The notes beneath the pieces were generated by a model. The model did no database searches. It was not told the origin of the DNA and saw only the letters and a list, made by a program, of their open reading frames with translations. Source: Hippopus hippopus (taxonomy: Eukaryota > Mollusca > Bivalvia > Cardiida > Cardiidae). Taken from it: DNA of 64,000 bases. A program made the position numbers and the translations under genes. The stretch lies in contig OX328096.1 in the NCBI GenBank assembly GCA_946811185.2, positions 19,843,881-19,907,880 of the forward strand, read 5' to 3'. Of this stretch, positions 44,640 to 55,201 are shown in pieces. Position 1 is the stretch's first letter, and every line of letters starts with the position of its first letter.

Positions 44640-44816
44640 CATGGTTTGTCTGCCTGCCTGCCTGCCTGCCTGCCTGTCTGTCTGTCTGCCTGCCTGCCTG
44701 CCTGCCCGCCTGTCCGTCCGTCAGTTCTTTCGTCTGTCCGTCCCTCCCTTCCTCCATCCGTCCGTCCGTCCGTCTGTCTGGCCGTCTTGCCGTCCGTCCG
44801 TCTGTCTGTCTGTCTT
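44640..44816. repeat. (TGCC)n/(TCTG)n/(TCCG)n compound microsatellite
   Basis: Tetranucleotide array with changing units; no coding value. Confidence 0.95.
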
Positions 44817-45249
44817 AGTTTCTGTCCGTCATTGTGACGCTTATTTGGTATAATGGATAACTCATTTTTCCAGACCGTCAGTCAGTTGTTTTTCACAAAG
44901 TATTTTCAAAGTCGACTGCTAATCAGTTTCAAGAGATAAGAAGTCATTCACTATTCATCATGTCGATGTTTCAAATTTGATAATCAACATGAAGTGAAAA
45001 TCGATACATAAATATAAATAAAATTGCTACTTATGAGGAATTTCCCAATTTACTACAGTATTTTCTAAAATAATCTGTTTTAAAATGTAAAAGGTCGTTT
45101 GAAGAAGGCAGCAAGCTAAAATAGCGTTGGAGTGGATTATTTGAATAAATCTTTACACTGACTAATACTATAGCAGTATGTTTGTATATAGCAATGTCAT
45201 AACAGAAGTAAATAGAATTCCGTATTGAAAGTGAAATGTTCAAACCTAC

Positions 45250-45395
45250 AGTATGCCAAGGCCGACCCTTTTCGCTTTTTGTAGACAGTGTAGATCCAAG
45301 ATCAGACTGCACAGAACAGACCTACACTGTCCAATACGATGTGTTTTTTCCCCTTTGAAAAGAGCTTTGAAATTGCGATACTTGTTGTTTTTGGC
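45250..45395 (+). mobile_element. Family C element with apex-proximal deletion
   Basis: GTGTAGATCCAAGATCAGAC then TGCACAGAACAG joined to ACCTACACTGTCC: about 16 bp of the second arm missing. Confidence 0.8.
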
Positions 45396-45441
45396 TGTAA
45401 TATTAATCCATTTTTTCTATTCAATAGTTAATTACATGTAG

Positions 45442-45671
45442 GTAACTCTTAACACAACAATCCCAGGTTTTCAGGATTCTCAAGACAGAAGCCTTTGAGA
45501 ACATCGTGGAAAAAAGAGAAATGTACATATCCAGCATTTTCTCCTTTTCCCACAAGGGTTTTTTAGACTTTCAAAGATAAAAATCATCCTTTGGATTACA
45601 TGTTATTTGTCGTCTGCAAATGCTTTGGATTTGGAGTAGTCTAAACTTATTGTCGTCTGGTAAAGAGTCAA
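45442..45671 (-). mobile_element. Family A MITE
   Basis: AACTCTTAACACAACAATCCC to TTGTCGTCTGGTAAAGAGTCAA. Apex mutated to TGTACATATCCAGC. Confidence 0.85.
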
Positions 45672-45821
45672 AGGTTTAAAAAAAAAAAATCCCCAGGTAT
45701 TGTTAGGATTATAATTGATGAAATGATCGATAATCAATACATAAAAGGCATGGGAAAAATACCCTATATATGAGTTATATCATACTGCATGTCATGACGT
45801 TGACTCAAGTTCTGTGACTTT

Positions 45822-46032
45822 ACCCGTACAGTGCCTTTCACAACTAAAGTTGCTTTTGCTGACAGTGTAGATCAAAGATCAGACTGCACAAAACGTGCAG
45901 TCTGATCTTTGATCTACACTGTCCACTATGCCATGAACATTCTGGATAAAAAGAACCTAGACATTGCAATTATGTGGATCTAATATCTTGACTGAAATAG
46001 CTGTTTGGTTTAATCGGCACTCTATGGGTTAA
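45822..46032 (+). mobile_element. Family C/C' MITE
   Basis: Perfect stem AGTGTAGATCAAAGATCAGA with complement; extra A-T pair on both arms relative to the prototype. Apex CAAAACGTG. Right end CACTCTATGGGTTAA. Confidence 0.85.
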
Positions 46033-46035
46033 CCT

Positions 46036-46316
46036 TAGCCCGGCCGGGTAGCACAGTGCAGGGATCGTAGATACGATCCCTGATCAGTGTTAAGCGTATC
46101 TGACTCGTCACCCGGTGGTTGCTAGTCCGATACCCGGTTGAGGAAAACTTTCTTTCCGGCGACTTTTCGTCTCTCACCCCTTTTGCATGTCAGAAAAGTA
46201 GTTAGTGACTTTGAAAGGAAGTTGTGTCAGTACTTGTGTGAGAAAGCCAGGAAACAAATGCGTAGGTGCACTGACCTCTGTGATATGACCTAAGCTGTTA
46301 AAAACGGCGTTAAACC
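46036..46316 (+). mobile_element. tRNA-derived SINE with pentanucleotide tail
   Basis: Head GGCCGGGTAGCACAGTGCAG and GTTGCTAGTCCGATACCCGG (B box). An insertion lengthens the head. Body GGTGCACTGACCTCTGTGAT, tail GTTAAAAACGGCGTTAAACC. Followed by (ATACA)n. Confidence 0.8.
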
Positions 46317-46361
46317 CCAATACAATACAATACAATACAATACAATACAATACAATACAAT
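46317..46361. repeat. (ATACA)n SINE tail
   Basis: Nine ATACA units at the SINE 3' end, bordering a family A copy. Confidence 0.95.
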
Positions 46362-46364
46362 GGG

Positions 46365-46560
46365 TTAACGCTTTATACCAGACGACAAAAGTTACAGACT
46401 TATCCATCTTAAATGGATTTGGAGACGACGACTTCAATGTGGTTCAAATTATTGTAAATATCGGTAAACACATTTTGCCAAAAGGTGAAAAGCCGGTTAC
46501 CAGTATTTTCTTGTTTTCTCTGTATGTTTTCAGGAGCCTCTTTCTTCTTGATCTTCAGAA
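46365..46560 (+). mobile_element. Family A MITE, right end lost
   Basis: TTAACGCTTTATACCAGACG, stem GCCAAAAGGTGAAAAGCCGG decayed. Right part stops at CTTCTTGATCTTCAG. Confidence 0.75.
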
Positions 46561-46730
46561 AAAAAAAAAAACACTCCCTATGCAAATGTAGATTTGAAAA
46601 ACCATACTAAATATTGCGATTAAAAAATTCTACCGTCCGAAAACAATCATTTCACCGTATTCGACAGTGTATAGCTAAGTTCATACTTCACGTTTTGGGC
46701 ATTCTGACCTTTGATCTCCACTCTAAAAGC

Positions 46731-46961
46731 TTTGACCCCAGTACCAAATTACAGAATTTTGGAATTTTAAAAATCCAATCCATTTGCAAACGACAAGTTA
46801 AATATGGCTTAAATGGTGAAAACTGTCTTAGAAAGGGTAGAAAACATTTTGGATTGAGGAGAAAATATTGGTTACCAGCATTTTCTATTTTTCCCAAAAT
46901 GTTTTGAAAAGCCTATTTTCTTACGGCCATCAAAACTCTAGATTGTGCTGCAAAGGGCTAG
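46731..46961 (+). mobile_element. Family A MITE, diverged
   Basis: TTTGACCCCAGTACCAAATTA at left, TTGCAAACGACAAGTTAAAT, apex ATTGGTTACCAGC, right end GTGCTGCAAAGGGCTA. Confidence 0.75.
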
Positions 46962-46979
46962 GTCACAATTCGAAGCCGG

Positions 46980-46994
46980 TGGGGGGGGGGGGGG
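46980..46994. repeat. Poly-G run
   Basis: Fifteen G residues between two MITEs. Confidence 0.9.
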
Positions 46995-46996
46995 TT

Positions 46997-47120
46997 TAAA
47001 CCTTTTCGGCGCCAAAGGCGAAAAGAAGGGCTTTTTTTGTAGACGGCATTATTTAGAGACCACAAAGCACAAAACGTGCAGTCTGATCGTTGATCTATAC
47101 AGTGTGGTTGAGTCAAGCGG
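46997..47120 (+). mobile_element. Family C' element, decayed
   Basis: AACCTTTTCGGCGCCAAAGG, GACGGCATTATTTAGAGACC as a mutated left arm, then CGTGCAGTCTGATCGTTGATC. GTTGAGTCAAGCGG at the right. Confidence 0.7.
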
Positions 47121-47122
47121 TA

Positions 47123-47317
47123 TTAACTCTTTACCATACGACAAAAATGTGGATTTGTCTAAATTCAAAGCATTTCCAGGCGAGAATTTAAATGTTGCTC
47201 AAATGATCGCATTTGTCTTTGACAGGGTAGAAAACGTTGTGGGAAAAAGGAGAAAAATGCTGGTCACCATTTTTTCTCGTGGTCGTTAAACCTCGGGATT
47301 GTGTTGTAAAGACTTAA
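47123..47317 (+). mobile_element. Family A MITE with right hairpin arm deleted
   Basis: TTAACTCTTTACCATACGAC to GTTGTAAAGACTTAA. After the apex TGGTCACCA the sequence goes to TTTTTTCTCGTGGTCGTT, losing most of the right arm. Confidence 0.85.
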
Positions 47318-47698
47318 ATCGCAACAATTCAGGCTAACCTTTTACATACCACCAGCTATAGCACTGACAACACAAGGAAAAATACATGAATCATATAAGA
47401 AAAGTAGAGTTTCATTTTTCTTTTTGAACGAAACAGCAAATATTGTCAGAGAAGGAGTTTCTTAGCTCTTTGTTGCACAATGTTTTAAAACCGTCATAGG
47501 CAGAATTGAGAGTATATAGTCTTTGTGAGGCATTTTTGATAAGGTGTGGGGGTGAAAAACGAGAGATTATCGCTCATTTGAAAATGTAAATCAATATTTT
47601 ATTTATATTCTGGTCGATAATGTCTTACATTCGATCTTATATCTATGTTTAAATCATGATTCACCTATCTCCAGGCTCGATCGAACCTTTAACTTTTT

Positions 47699-47883
47699 AC
47701 CAAACGACAAAGTTTTAGACTTGTCCAAAATGAGAGCAGACGATAAGTGAAATGTAGCTGAAATGATGGAATTTATCTGTGATCGGGTAGTGAAAAGGTG
47801 TAGACATGAGGAGAAAATGCTGGTTTCAAATGGTCTCTTTCCCAGGGTCGTTAAAACTCGGAATTGTGTGGTATAGGGATTAC
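47699..47883 (+). mobile_element. Family A MITE with right hairpin arm deleted
   Basis: TTAACTTTTTACCAAACGAC; GAGAAAATGCTGGTTTCAAATGG passes directly to TCTCTTTCCCAGGGTCG. Right end GTGTGGTATAGGGATTA. Confidence 0.85.
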
Positions 47884-47938
47884 AAGTATGAGATTTCAGA
47901 AGTTTAGTCTCAACTCTTTCGTTTCAAAACATATTAAT

Positions 47939-48138
47939 TCTTAAGCTGCTAACCGCGAATCAATGACCTTTTGTGCAGAGTATTGATCAAGATCAGACTG
48001 CACAGAACGTGCAGTCTGATTTTGGATCTACACTGTTCGAAGAGGAGATTTTTTTTTTTTCAAAGATTCCTTTGAAATATCAAAATTTGGAATTTCACTA
48101 TAGGCTTGAAATTTTCATTTTACCTATTTAGCCGCTAA
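47939..48138 (+). mobile_element. Family C MITE
   Basis: ATTCTTAAGCTGCTAACCGC, hairpin with one mismatch, right end CTATTTAGCCGCTAAAC, merging with the next A element. Confidence 0.85.
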
Positions 48139-48351
48139 ACTCTATACCACATGATACCCCGTTTTAATGACCCTGAAGTGGAGAGCTTTTAAAAATATTG
48201 TGGGAAAATGAGAAAATGCAGGTAACCAGCATTTTCTCATTTTCCCACATTGTTTTCTACCATATCCAAGACAAATATCATCATTCGAGCAACATTTATT
48301 TTTGTCGTCTAAAAAATGCTTTCAATTTGGTCTAGTCCAAAATTTTGTTAA
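48136..48351 (-). mobile_element. Family A MITE between two C elements
   Basis: ACTCTATACCACATGATACCC to AAAATTTTGTTAA. Intact hairpin (ATGAGAAAATGC / GCATTTTCTCAT shows an arm-symmetric T/A change). Confidence 0.9.
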
Positions 48352-48576
48352 CCCTAACCTGCTAAATAAATCAAATGAAAATTTTCAAGCCGATGGTGAA
48401 AATCCAACTATTGCTTTGTTTTATTTTATTTTATTATTATTATTTATTTTTTTTTTTTTTTCGGGGAAAATATCTGTTTATCCAACAGTTTAGATCCAAG
48501 ATCAGACTACACGTCCTGTGCAGTCTGATCTTAATCTATACTGTCCGCAAAAGGTCTTTGGGGTCTTTAAGGGTTA
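48348..48576 (-). mobile_element. Family C MITE
   Basis: TTAACCCTAACCTGCTAAATA to CTTTAAGGGTTAA; shares the left TTAA with the A copy. An ATT/T-rich expansion sits in the body; hairpin apex CACGTCCTGTG. Confidence 0.88.
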
Positions 48577-48694
48577 ATTGGTAAGGAGGTAAGGGTTAAC
48601 CCAGCTTCTTTCGAAGACTGAAAATACAATCCTCTAAAACCCGGAAAATTATTTACTGAAACTAAGAAATTTTTTTATCTGAAAGGCTTGCCTT

Positions 48695-48775
48695 AAAAAA
48701 AGCGAACGGTATAGATCAAAGATTAGACTGATCTTGGTCTTTGTTGTCTATAAAAGCCACTGTGTTCACTTCTTG
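48695..48775 (+). mobile_element. Family C' element with collapsed hairpin
   Basis: GAACGGTATAGATCAAAGATT then AGACTGATCTTGGTC: the inner half of both arms and the apex are missing. Confidence 0.65.
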
Positions 48776-48834
48776 CTGTGACACGTGTGAAAGGGTTTAA
48801 AAACGAAACACATAAATCCGCTATGAAAATACTT

Positions 48835-49048
48835 TTAACCCTCATCCCGATAAATAACTAACATGAAACTTTTAGGTCGATAGTAAAAACCCAAATGTTT
48901 CTATTTCAAAGTTTATTTTGGGGGAAAATGTATCCTTATCGGACAATGTAGATCCAAGATCAGACTGCACATTCTGTGCAGTCTGATCTTGGATCTACAC
49001 TGTCCGCTAAAGGTCAGTGAGTCACGCTTAACAGCCTAAGGTTTGACC
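48835..49048 (-). mobile_element. Family C MITE, intact hairpin
   Basis: TTAACCCTCATCCCGATAAAT to CACGCTTAACAGCCTAAGG. Stem perfect from ATGTAGATCCAAGATCAGAC, apex CACATTCTGTG. Confidence 0.9.
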
Positions 49049-49424
49049 GTGATTCAAAATCTTGAAAGTATTTTTAGCGGTCACCTCCTGAAAGAAAATT
49101 AATTCGGAGAAAACAAATTTGAAAAATATTTTTTTATCTACCTGAATAAATATTTTATAAAGAATACATTTTATAAAGAAAAGCAATGCATCATGACAAA
49201 AGGAAGCTTTCCCTCGTTATGAAGAATTTCTCCTTTGGTGCAACGTTTTCACTTGTATCCTTCTACGAGGGGTCTTTTTAGTTTTTTTATGTCGTAAATA
49301 AAAATTTCTTGTAAAACACAGATACATACAAGATTGAATATAATTTAATTTACTTTTCTTTGCAATCGTATATGAACTGTGCAGTCACACTAATTAAAAA
49401 GAAATATCTTTGAAAAAGACAGAC
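49049..49424. other. Spacer with one variant-A remnant
   Basis: GAAGAATTTCTCCTTTGGTG then CAACGTTTTCAC at 49220-49251; no gene seen. Confidence 0.4.
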
Positions 49425-49566
49425 GGCGTAAATTTACCCGCAAATAGGCAGAAGCCCTTAAAATAAACATGTCTACATTTTTTACCAATTATAATACTGC
49501 TATTTATTAATTTGTTATCAGTAACAAAAACTAGGTCAAGAGCCAGCACATTCAGCTACGCCGAAA
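49425..49566 (-). mobile_element. Family H MITE
   Basis: GACGGCGTAAATTTACCCGC at left, TGTCTACATTTTTTACCAAT, ending GCACATTCAGCTACGCCGAA. Near-perfect terminal inverted repeats GGCGTA / TACGCC. Confidence 0.8.
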
Positions 49567-49623
49567 TAGATGCAATTCTGGGCGTTTAAATAACGCCCTG
49601 GTCGTTTTATAATCCTGTAACCC

Positions 49624-49638
49624 CGGGGGGGGGGGGGG
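49624..49638. repeat. Poly-G run
   Basis: About 14 G residues next to a SINE tail. Confidence 0.9.
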
Positions 49639-49639
49639 A

Positions 49640-49740
49640 AAGAGTAAACCCCAGAAAAGCATGGAAAAGTGCACTGGCCATGCAGCGCGATATAACTGAA
49701 ATAATGTTGAAAACGGCGTTAAACACCGCAGAAATAAAGA
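49640..49740 (+). mobile_element. SINE 3'-tail fragment
   Basis: AAACCCCAGAAAAGCATGGA, GTGCACTGGCCATGCAGCGC, GTTGAAAACGGCGTTAAACA. Confidence 0.65.
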
Positions 49741-50000
49741 AAAATATTTCTTACAGTGCTCTGCGTTTTTGCTTGTCTACCTGACTGTATATTTACTCGT
49801 ATGTGCTTTTCATATCTGTTAGTTCACCTATTTGTAAAATTGTTTTCTATTTGTTTTCTCTCTTGTTTTTTTTTTCCCAGAGAATTTTGTTACTCATTAA
49901 CTTTATAATCATTGAGAAAGACCATAGACTAGTTCAAATCACGCAGAGAAGTATTTTGAAGGAAAATCAAATAGACTCTACCTGTAATTATTTATATAAG

Positions 50001-50255
50001 CCCTGTTCTGTACAAAAAAAAGAAAGTGTACTAGTGCATCTGCAAAAAGTATCGACTCATGTCAGCCTGCGCAGTCCGCGCAGGCTGACCTGTGTCGAAA
50101 CTGTTTGCTATTGGCAAATAATCTGCGTGTCAAAGGACCATTCTACCTTATGATTCAGCAAGTTTTTTAGACAAAATGGATCCATGTTATACGACGACTT
50201 GCTTGGTATTACGCATCACATTGATGATGTTTTAAACCTCTTTTTCCCAGGTACT
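50001..50255 (+). mobile_element. Family B MITE
   Basis: AGCCCTGTTCTGTACAAAAA at left. Hairpin ATGTCAGCCTGCGCAGTCCG nearly perfect. Right end ACCTCTTTTTCCCAGG decayed. Confidence 0.8.
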
Positions 50256-50294
50256 CGATCATATGTACTGTCTGGGTCTTTTGAATGACATGGT

Positions 50295-50352
50295 AAGTAT
50301 TTTTGGAAAAGGAACATTTGAGCACTGCTCCTTTTCCTTTTCCCGCAATGTT
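50295..50352. mobile_element. Family A hairpin remnant
   Basis: AGTATTTTTGGAAAAGGAAC with GCTCCTTTTCCTTTTCCCGC and AATGTTT; both ends missing. Confidence 0.45.
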
Positions 50353-50354
50353 TA

Positions 50355-50560
50355 TTAACCCCCAATCCGCTAAATATGTGAAATAAAACTTTTAAGTCGA
50401 TAGTAAAAACCAAAATATTGCAATTTCAAAGGTATTTTTGGAAACAAAACATCTCCTTACCGGACAGTGTAGATCTAAGATCAGACTACACTTTCTGTGC
50501 AGTCTGATCTTAGATCTACACTGTCTGCAAAAGGTCCGTGAGTCGCGCTTAGCAGCTTAA
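50355..50560 (-). mobile_element. Family C MITE
   Basis: TTAACCCCCAATCCGCTAAAT to GCGCTTAGCAGCTTAA. Stem perfect apart from ACACTT at the apex; TCTAAGATC / GATCTTAGA changed on both arms. Confidence 0.9.
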
Positions 50561-51189
50561 GCATGTATGACAGGGGTAAACTTTTGTACTTGTATGCTTA
50601 TAGATTAAAGATCAGTAAGACATGTTGTTTCATGGACAAATAGTTTTCCCATAAATATACTAGTAGCATTAGTAATACATAATCAGTAAATCTATAAAAC
50701 TGTTCAAAACCCCCAGGTAAAGTCCCCCGCCCCCTTAACATTTTTCTCCCCGAAGAGCAACGCCTTGCTTAATGCCTGTTTTGCAAACACCCTACTCTGT
50801 CGATTTCTATGTCTTTTCCCCCATCCCTATCCCCCCATCCCCAACCTCAAAGTAAAGAAAATAATATTGATAACGGCATAAACAATAAACATATTAACAA
50901 CGAAATAAATGGTATACATGTACAAGTACTAGTACCGAGAGGAGATGGGGGTTTCAAAGGAGGGTCTGGGTGGTATTACCCGAGGCGCCAAGTGCTGAGA
51001 GAGGGGAAGGGCATTTTTTTAAGAGGGTCTCTCCCCCACCCCCCACTCCCCATCTCTGAAATTTTTTGAATCGTGGAAGCTTTTTTACTGCCTCAGGTGG
51101 GGTTTATTAGCAAACTCATCGTTGTTTTTTTTTTTTACAAAGGGTATGCAATTGTGTGTGTGTGTTTTTTTTTTAGTACATGCAGCTAC
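50561..51189. other. Spacer with C-rich and poly-T runs
   Basis: A C/A-rich segment at 50810-50850 and a short TG run at 51154-51165. The 86-codon frame at 50809 is not supported. Confidence 0.4.
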
Positions 51190-51240
51190 GCACCTGATGG
51201 CAGCGTAGATCGAGATCGAAGATCAGACTGCGCGTTCTGT
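51190..51240 (-). mobile_element. Family C half-element ending at its hairpin apex
   Basis: GCAGCGTAGATCGAGATCGAA then GATCAGACTGCGCGTTCTGTG, stopping in the loop. Another C copy starts 15 bp later. Confidence 0.75.
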
Positions 51241-51254
51241 GATACGAGTTGAAT

Positions 51255-51452
51255 TTAACCGTTATCCTGCTAATTAAGTGAAAATAAAATTTTTGATCCT
51301 TTAGTAAAAACCCAAATTTTACGATTTTAAGGGTAATTTTTGTGGAACAACAGTGTAGGTTATAGATCAGACTGCACGTTCTGCGCAGTCTGATGTTGAT
51401 CTATATTGTCCGCAAAAGGTCAGTGAGTCGCGCTTAGCAACCTAAGGGTTAA
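51255..51452 (-). mobile_element. Family C MITE
   Basis: TTAACCGTTATCCTGCTAAT to AGCAACCTAAGGGTTAA. Stem has a few mismatches at its base (GTGTAGGTTATAGATC). Confidence 0.9.
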
Positions 51453-51477
51453 CATACAATGTACATGTCAAATGATT

Positions 51478-51730
51478 TGTTTGTATGGCGTTTAACGACG
51501 TTTTCAACATTATCAAAATTATCATATACTATATATATAGCCGCAATTAGAGTAGCTATGCATGCTTTCCTTGGAGTTCCTTTTCCTAGTACTTCGAACG
51601 AAATTCTTCCCAGGCCATTGGCTGCTTTCCCGTATAATCATCGCTGAAACAGGTGTTAAGCTGTGGGAGAGTAATGAACGTTGTTGCAATCATTTCACGT
51701 CAGAAAGAAGCTGACAGAGCTGGGATCGTT
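51478..51730 (-). mobile_element. tRNA-derived SINE, head truncated
   Basis: The plus strand reads GGCGTTTAACGACGTTTTCA, TTGGAGTTCCTTTTCCTAG, GGCCATTGGCTGCTTTCCCG and ends at CAGAGCTGGGATCG (B-box complement). The A-box part is missing. The same family as 35728-36006. Confidence 0.8.
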
Positions 51731-52393
51731 GTAAAAAAGACTTTTGTCAGATTTATATTTCTTAGGAGAAAATGTGCCTTGATGTTTTATCCTCACAAAA
51801 TAACGATATCACTATCATTATCATCATCGTCATCATTTTACGTGTACTTGGCCGAGTCTAGAGTATATTAACCCTTTCAACGACATAGGCAATAATAGGG
51901 GTTTATTGTATTAACAGTCATCAATTTGAATTGCCGCTGTATTCCTCTCTAAACATGCGTATACATGACTAACACAATACTCCTCATCTAGTACAGATAA
52001 CTGTACCCAAATGCGATTTTAGTTTTTGATAGGTAGTATCCGGGTACAGAGACGATCGCGGAAAAAAAAATGGTAGAAATCTTCCCACAGATTTTGTGCG
52101 CACGTTTAAACTCTCATATTTTCACAATTTACCACATAAGTAGGATTTGAACATCCATGTTGCTTTCGTATTGAGTAATCCTTCGTTTCAATTATAAATA
52201 TTTTTAGCTTAAATGCCGAACATAAGAAAAAAAAAAAAGCTTAATCCATCTTTTACTCGAGATGTTTACGTTTTCCAAAAAAAAAAAAAAGACACAAAAT
52301 GGTTGCCAAACACGATATATTTTGTTTGCTTTTTTGAGATTTACATGTTATGAAGAACTTCTAAGACGCGCTTTAATATGTAATGAAATATAA
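51731..52393. other. AT-rich spacer, no gene seen
   Basis: ATCATC run at 51813-51835; poly-A tracts at 52230 and 52280. One C' stub (TTAACCCTTTCAACGACATAG) at 51869-51889. Confidence 0.4.
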
Positions 52394-52654
52394 TAGCCAT
52401 GCTCTGTGAAAAGGGGGCTTAATGCATCTGCAAAAAGTATCGACCCAGGTCAGCCTGCGCAGTCCGCGCAGGCTAACCTGGGCCGAAACTTTTTCCTTTT
52501 GGTCAATTTCCTGCAGCTCAAAGGACCAGTGTACCTGATAATTCAGTCGACTATTATATAAAACGGATTTCATGGTTCCATAATACAATTATAACTTGCT
52601 TAGTATCATGCATAAAGAACATGCATTAAGCCCCCTTTTGCCAGAGCATGGCTC
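52394..52654 (+). mobile_element. Family B MITE, near-consensus
   Basis: TAGCCATGCTCTGTGAAAAG to TTTTGCCAGAGCATGGCTC. Hairpin perfect except one A in the right arm (GGCTAACC). Confidence 0.92.
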
Positions 52655-52795
52655 TGATTATACAAGGAAAAGAAATATATCAGACTGGGTCCCAGGCTTC
52701 TCGTACTCAAGTATACTATGGATTACTTTTCATCTTTTGGTGATATTGCTAGGGAAGTTCTCACAAGAATGTTACACTCATTTTAATACGTGTGT

Positions 52796-52961
52796 TTAAC
52801 CCTCTACCAAACGACAAAATTTTGCAATCAACCAAATTGGAAGCAATTGCAGACGACTAAATAAATGTAGCTAAAATGATGATTTTTATCTACGAAAGGG
52901 TAGAAAATATTGTGGGAAAAGGAGAAAATGCTAATTAACAGATTGTGTGGTAAAGAGTTAA
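52796..52961 (+). mobile_element. Family A MITE missing everything from apex to right end
   Basis: TTAACCCTCTACCAAACGAC, full left arm to GAGAAAATGCTAATTAACAG, then directly ATTGTGTGGTAAAGAGTTAA. Confidence 0.88.
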
Positions 52962-53448
52962 GTGGCGTTTTGTCTATCTGCAATATTATGACCGAATGGA
53001 AGGAAACAGTGGATAAGGGAGACGAATCTTGGGTAAAAAGGGGCAATGAAGGGCGAACCAGAAAAAGATGAACGAGTTGGCAGTTTCGGGATGGTTCTGG
53101 ACCGGACTTAAACCCAGATTGGACCTAAGTAGCCAATGAAATATGTTGGTAATTTCTTTTTGCATGAGTGGTAATTATTTTCTCATTGACGGTTAAGACA
53201 GTATACATCTTTTTGCATATTAAAGACGGTCGACTCTTCTTTAAAGGTGGGTATTTAGATTTTTCACATCTCACCAAATTAAAGTATATATATATATGTC
53301 ACTGAAATTTATATGAAAAAACAATACAAATCATCAATAATTAAGAATCATAAAATTACAAGAAAAAAATTTTTTTTGATGGTGTTCCCTTAAAAGGCTA
53401 CGTCGCCTCTTAAGGTATTTTTATATTTCGCGCCAGAAATCAAAAAAA
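52962..53448. other. Spacer, no gene seen
   Basis: AT-rich with a (TA)n run at 53286-53297. Just upstream of a candidate promoter. Confidence 0.4.
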
Positions 53449-53480
53449 GCATTATGGGAATGTCAAGTGACTGGCACGTG
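53449..53480 (+). promoter_or_regulatory. Candidate promoter elements
   Basis: GCATTATGGGAATG (53449-53462) resembles, in reverse, the TTCCCANMATGC core of ZNF143-type promoter motifs. CACGTG (53475-53480) is an E-box. Both lie 55-85 bp upstream of a possible first coding exon. Confidence 0.35.
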
Positions 53481-53533
53481 ACTAATGACGCTTAAATTCC
53501 ATAACATAACAAACATGTAATTATTTTCCATAA

Positions 53534-53580
53534 TGTCTTCTTCGGACGCTATGTTTGAAGCTTCGTCTGTGTATTTCCGG
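53534..53580 (+). other. Candidate short first coding exon
   Basis: ATG at 53534 opens 15 codons (MSSSDAMFEASSVYF) plus two bases, then GTATGT at 53581, a good donor. Its phase would allow in-frame joining to an acceptor at 56681-56682 just before the zinc-finger ATG, but the polypyrimidine tract there is weak. The acceptor at 56597-56598 would not keep the frame. Equally it may be a chance open frame. Confidence 0.25.
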
Positions 53581-54417
53581 TATGTAAATGAGCGAGTTGC
53601 TCATGTAAAAATAGACCGTGTTTCCCGTCGGTGTCGACCTGGGCCGTAGTAAATCTCTAATTTCTCTTGTTGTCGGATGGTTTTCGACTACTGGGGTTTT
53701 ATTAATGAAAATTAAAAGGCTTTGGGAGTATACGGATGATTTTTTTGTATTTTTGTAAAATTTTCGTCCCAAAATCTGAAGGGCCACCTTTAAATAGGAC
53801 CGAAAATTCGTGGGGACGAGTTTACTCAGCATTTGGGATCGAATTCTCTTTGGATCGATTCTCAACGGTTCTCGAGTTAGCAGCTAATAATAATTTGTTT
53901 TTTTATTTCGAAAAACATAATTAATCGCAAGTTTTTTTTAAAACAGAAATCAGTGGAAAAACGCTCAATTCCGATCCGGTTTTTCAGTCAAATCCGGTGC
54001 TACCCTGTGAATATAGCACCAAGTGACAAGTTACTGAAAGATGACAATAATGACAGATTAGTCTGACAAGTTGGATGAAAACATTACGAAAGAAATTTGT
54101 AAATATTTATTTTTTTCACAAAGTATCTCGATATCCATTGGAAGAATTTCATTTTTCTGTTTATTTTCCATCTATTACCTGACTTGTTAAATATTTGGCG
54201 TTAAAGCACCATTTACCACGTCCAGAAGGCAAAAGGGGTAAGTAAATATAGCGGGTCATACATAAGCAGCGGATTGGACCGGAAAACTGCGATGTTTTAG
54301 GTGAAACGATGTGTTTTTGAAGGTCTTTCATTATTTCCTTACTATAATTACACATATATGAACAGTTGAGGCAGTTCCAATGAAGCATTTCTGTATCAAG
54401 GTGGTGAAAAAGATGGT
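53581..54417. other. Spacer or intron, no element seen
   Basis: A ~115-codon frame on the minus strand (53865-53521) shows no domain I recognise. Single-copy-looking sequence. Confidence 0.35.
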
Positions 54418-54602
54418 TTAACCCAATATTCACGTTTTAGCGACACGAAGAAACAAGCTTTTGAAAACATTGTGAGAAAATGCTGGTAACCAGCATTTTC
54501 TCCTTTTCCCACAGTGTTTTTGTCCTTTTAAAGACAAATTATAACGATTTGACCACAAGTAATTTGTTGTCTGTAAATGCTTGTTTCGTGGGAAAAAGTT
54601 AA
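54418..54602 (-). mobile_element. Family A MITE with shortened hairpin
   Basis: TTAACCCAATATTCACGTTTT to GTGGGAAAAAGTTAA. The left arm has lost about 10 bp (TTGTGAGAAAATGCTGG). Part of the inner end is deleted. Confidence 0.85.
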
Positions 54603-54717
54603 CTTTACCTCTGATCATTTGGAGGGTAGCTCAGATGTTATATTTCTAATTATTTCTCTGCTCGTTTAACTTTCCTACCCCTCTAAATCTGGAGGGGGTC
54701 TAAGATTTTATCATTTG

Positions 54718-54946
54718 GTTAATAGTCAACCAAACAACAAAAATTAAGGCTTGACCACAACAAAAAAATTTTCAAATGACAAATGTGGCCCAAATGATGA
54801 TTTTTGTCTTTGGTAATGTTTGGAATGATAGAAAACATTTTGGGAAAAGTAGAAAACTGTTTGTTTCCAGAATTTTTTCCTTTTCGCACAATGCTTTCAA
54901 AAGCATCTCTTCCTCAGGATTTTTGAAACTCGTTTGGTAATGAGTT
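54718..54946 (+). mobile_element. Family A MITE, diverged
   Basis: GTTAATAGTCAACCAAACAAC at left, TTTTCAAATGACAAATGTGG, apex TGTTTGTTTCCAGAA, right end CGTTTGGTAATGAGTTA. Confidence 0.75.
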
Positions 54947-55066
54947 ACTTCTGCAGCCAAATTCCTTTTGAGGATCAATGACTTTATGAGGGCTTTGCTA
55001 TGGGACACACCCCTTTCTTCACTCTAAATGTGTTGACAAGTTTATGTCGAGAAAGTAGCCAGTGAC

Positions 55067-55201
55067 TTAACCCTTTATCAAACAATCCCGAGCTTTAACA
55101 ACTCTATAGAAAAAGGCTTTTGAAATCGTTATGGAAAAAGGAGAAAATTCCTATAATCAGGTTTCTTTCCTTTCAAAGACAATTTAAGCTTCATAATTTA
55201 A
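55067..55201 (-). mobile_element. Family A MITE, internally deleted
   Basis: TTAACCCTTTATCAAACAATC; the stem is cut after the apex (CCTATAATCAGG) and the inner GACGAC end is missing, ending at TTAA. Confidence 0.8.

Noticed and set aside
44440..44853. A 137-codon frame rich in Cys-Leu-Pro-Ala
   Set aside because: It is produced by the TGCC/TCTG/TCCG tetranucleotide array.
53521..53865. A 114-codon minus-strand frame
   Set aside because: No recognisable domain or splice/promoter context; it overlaps the candidate plus-strand promoter and first exon.
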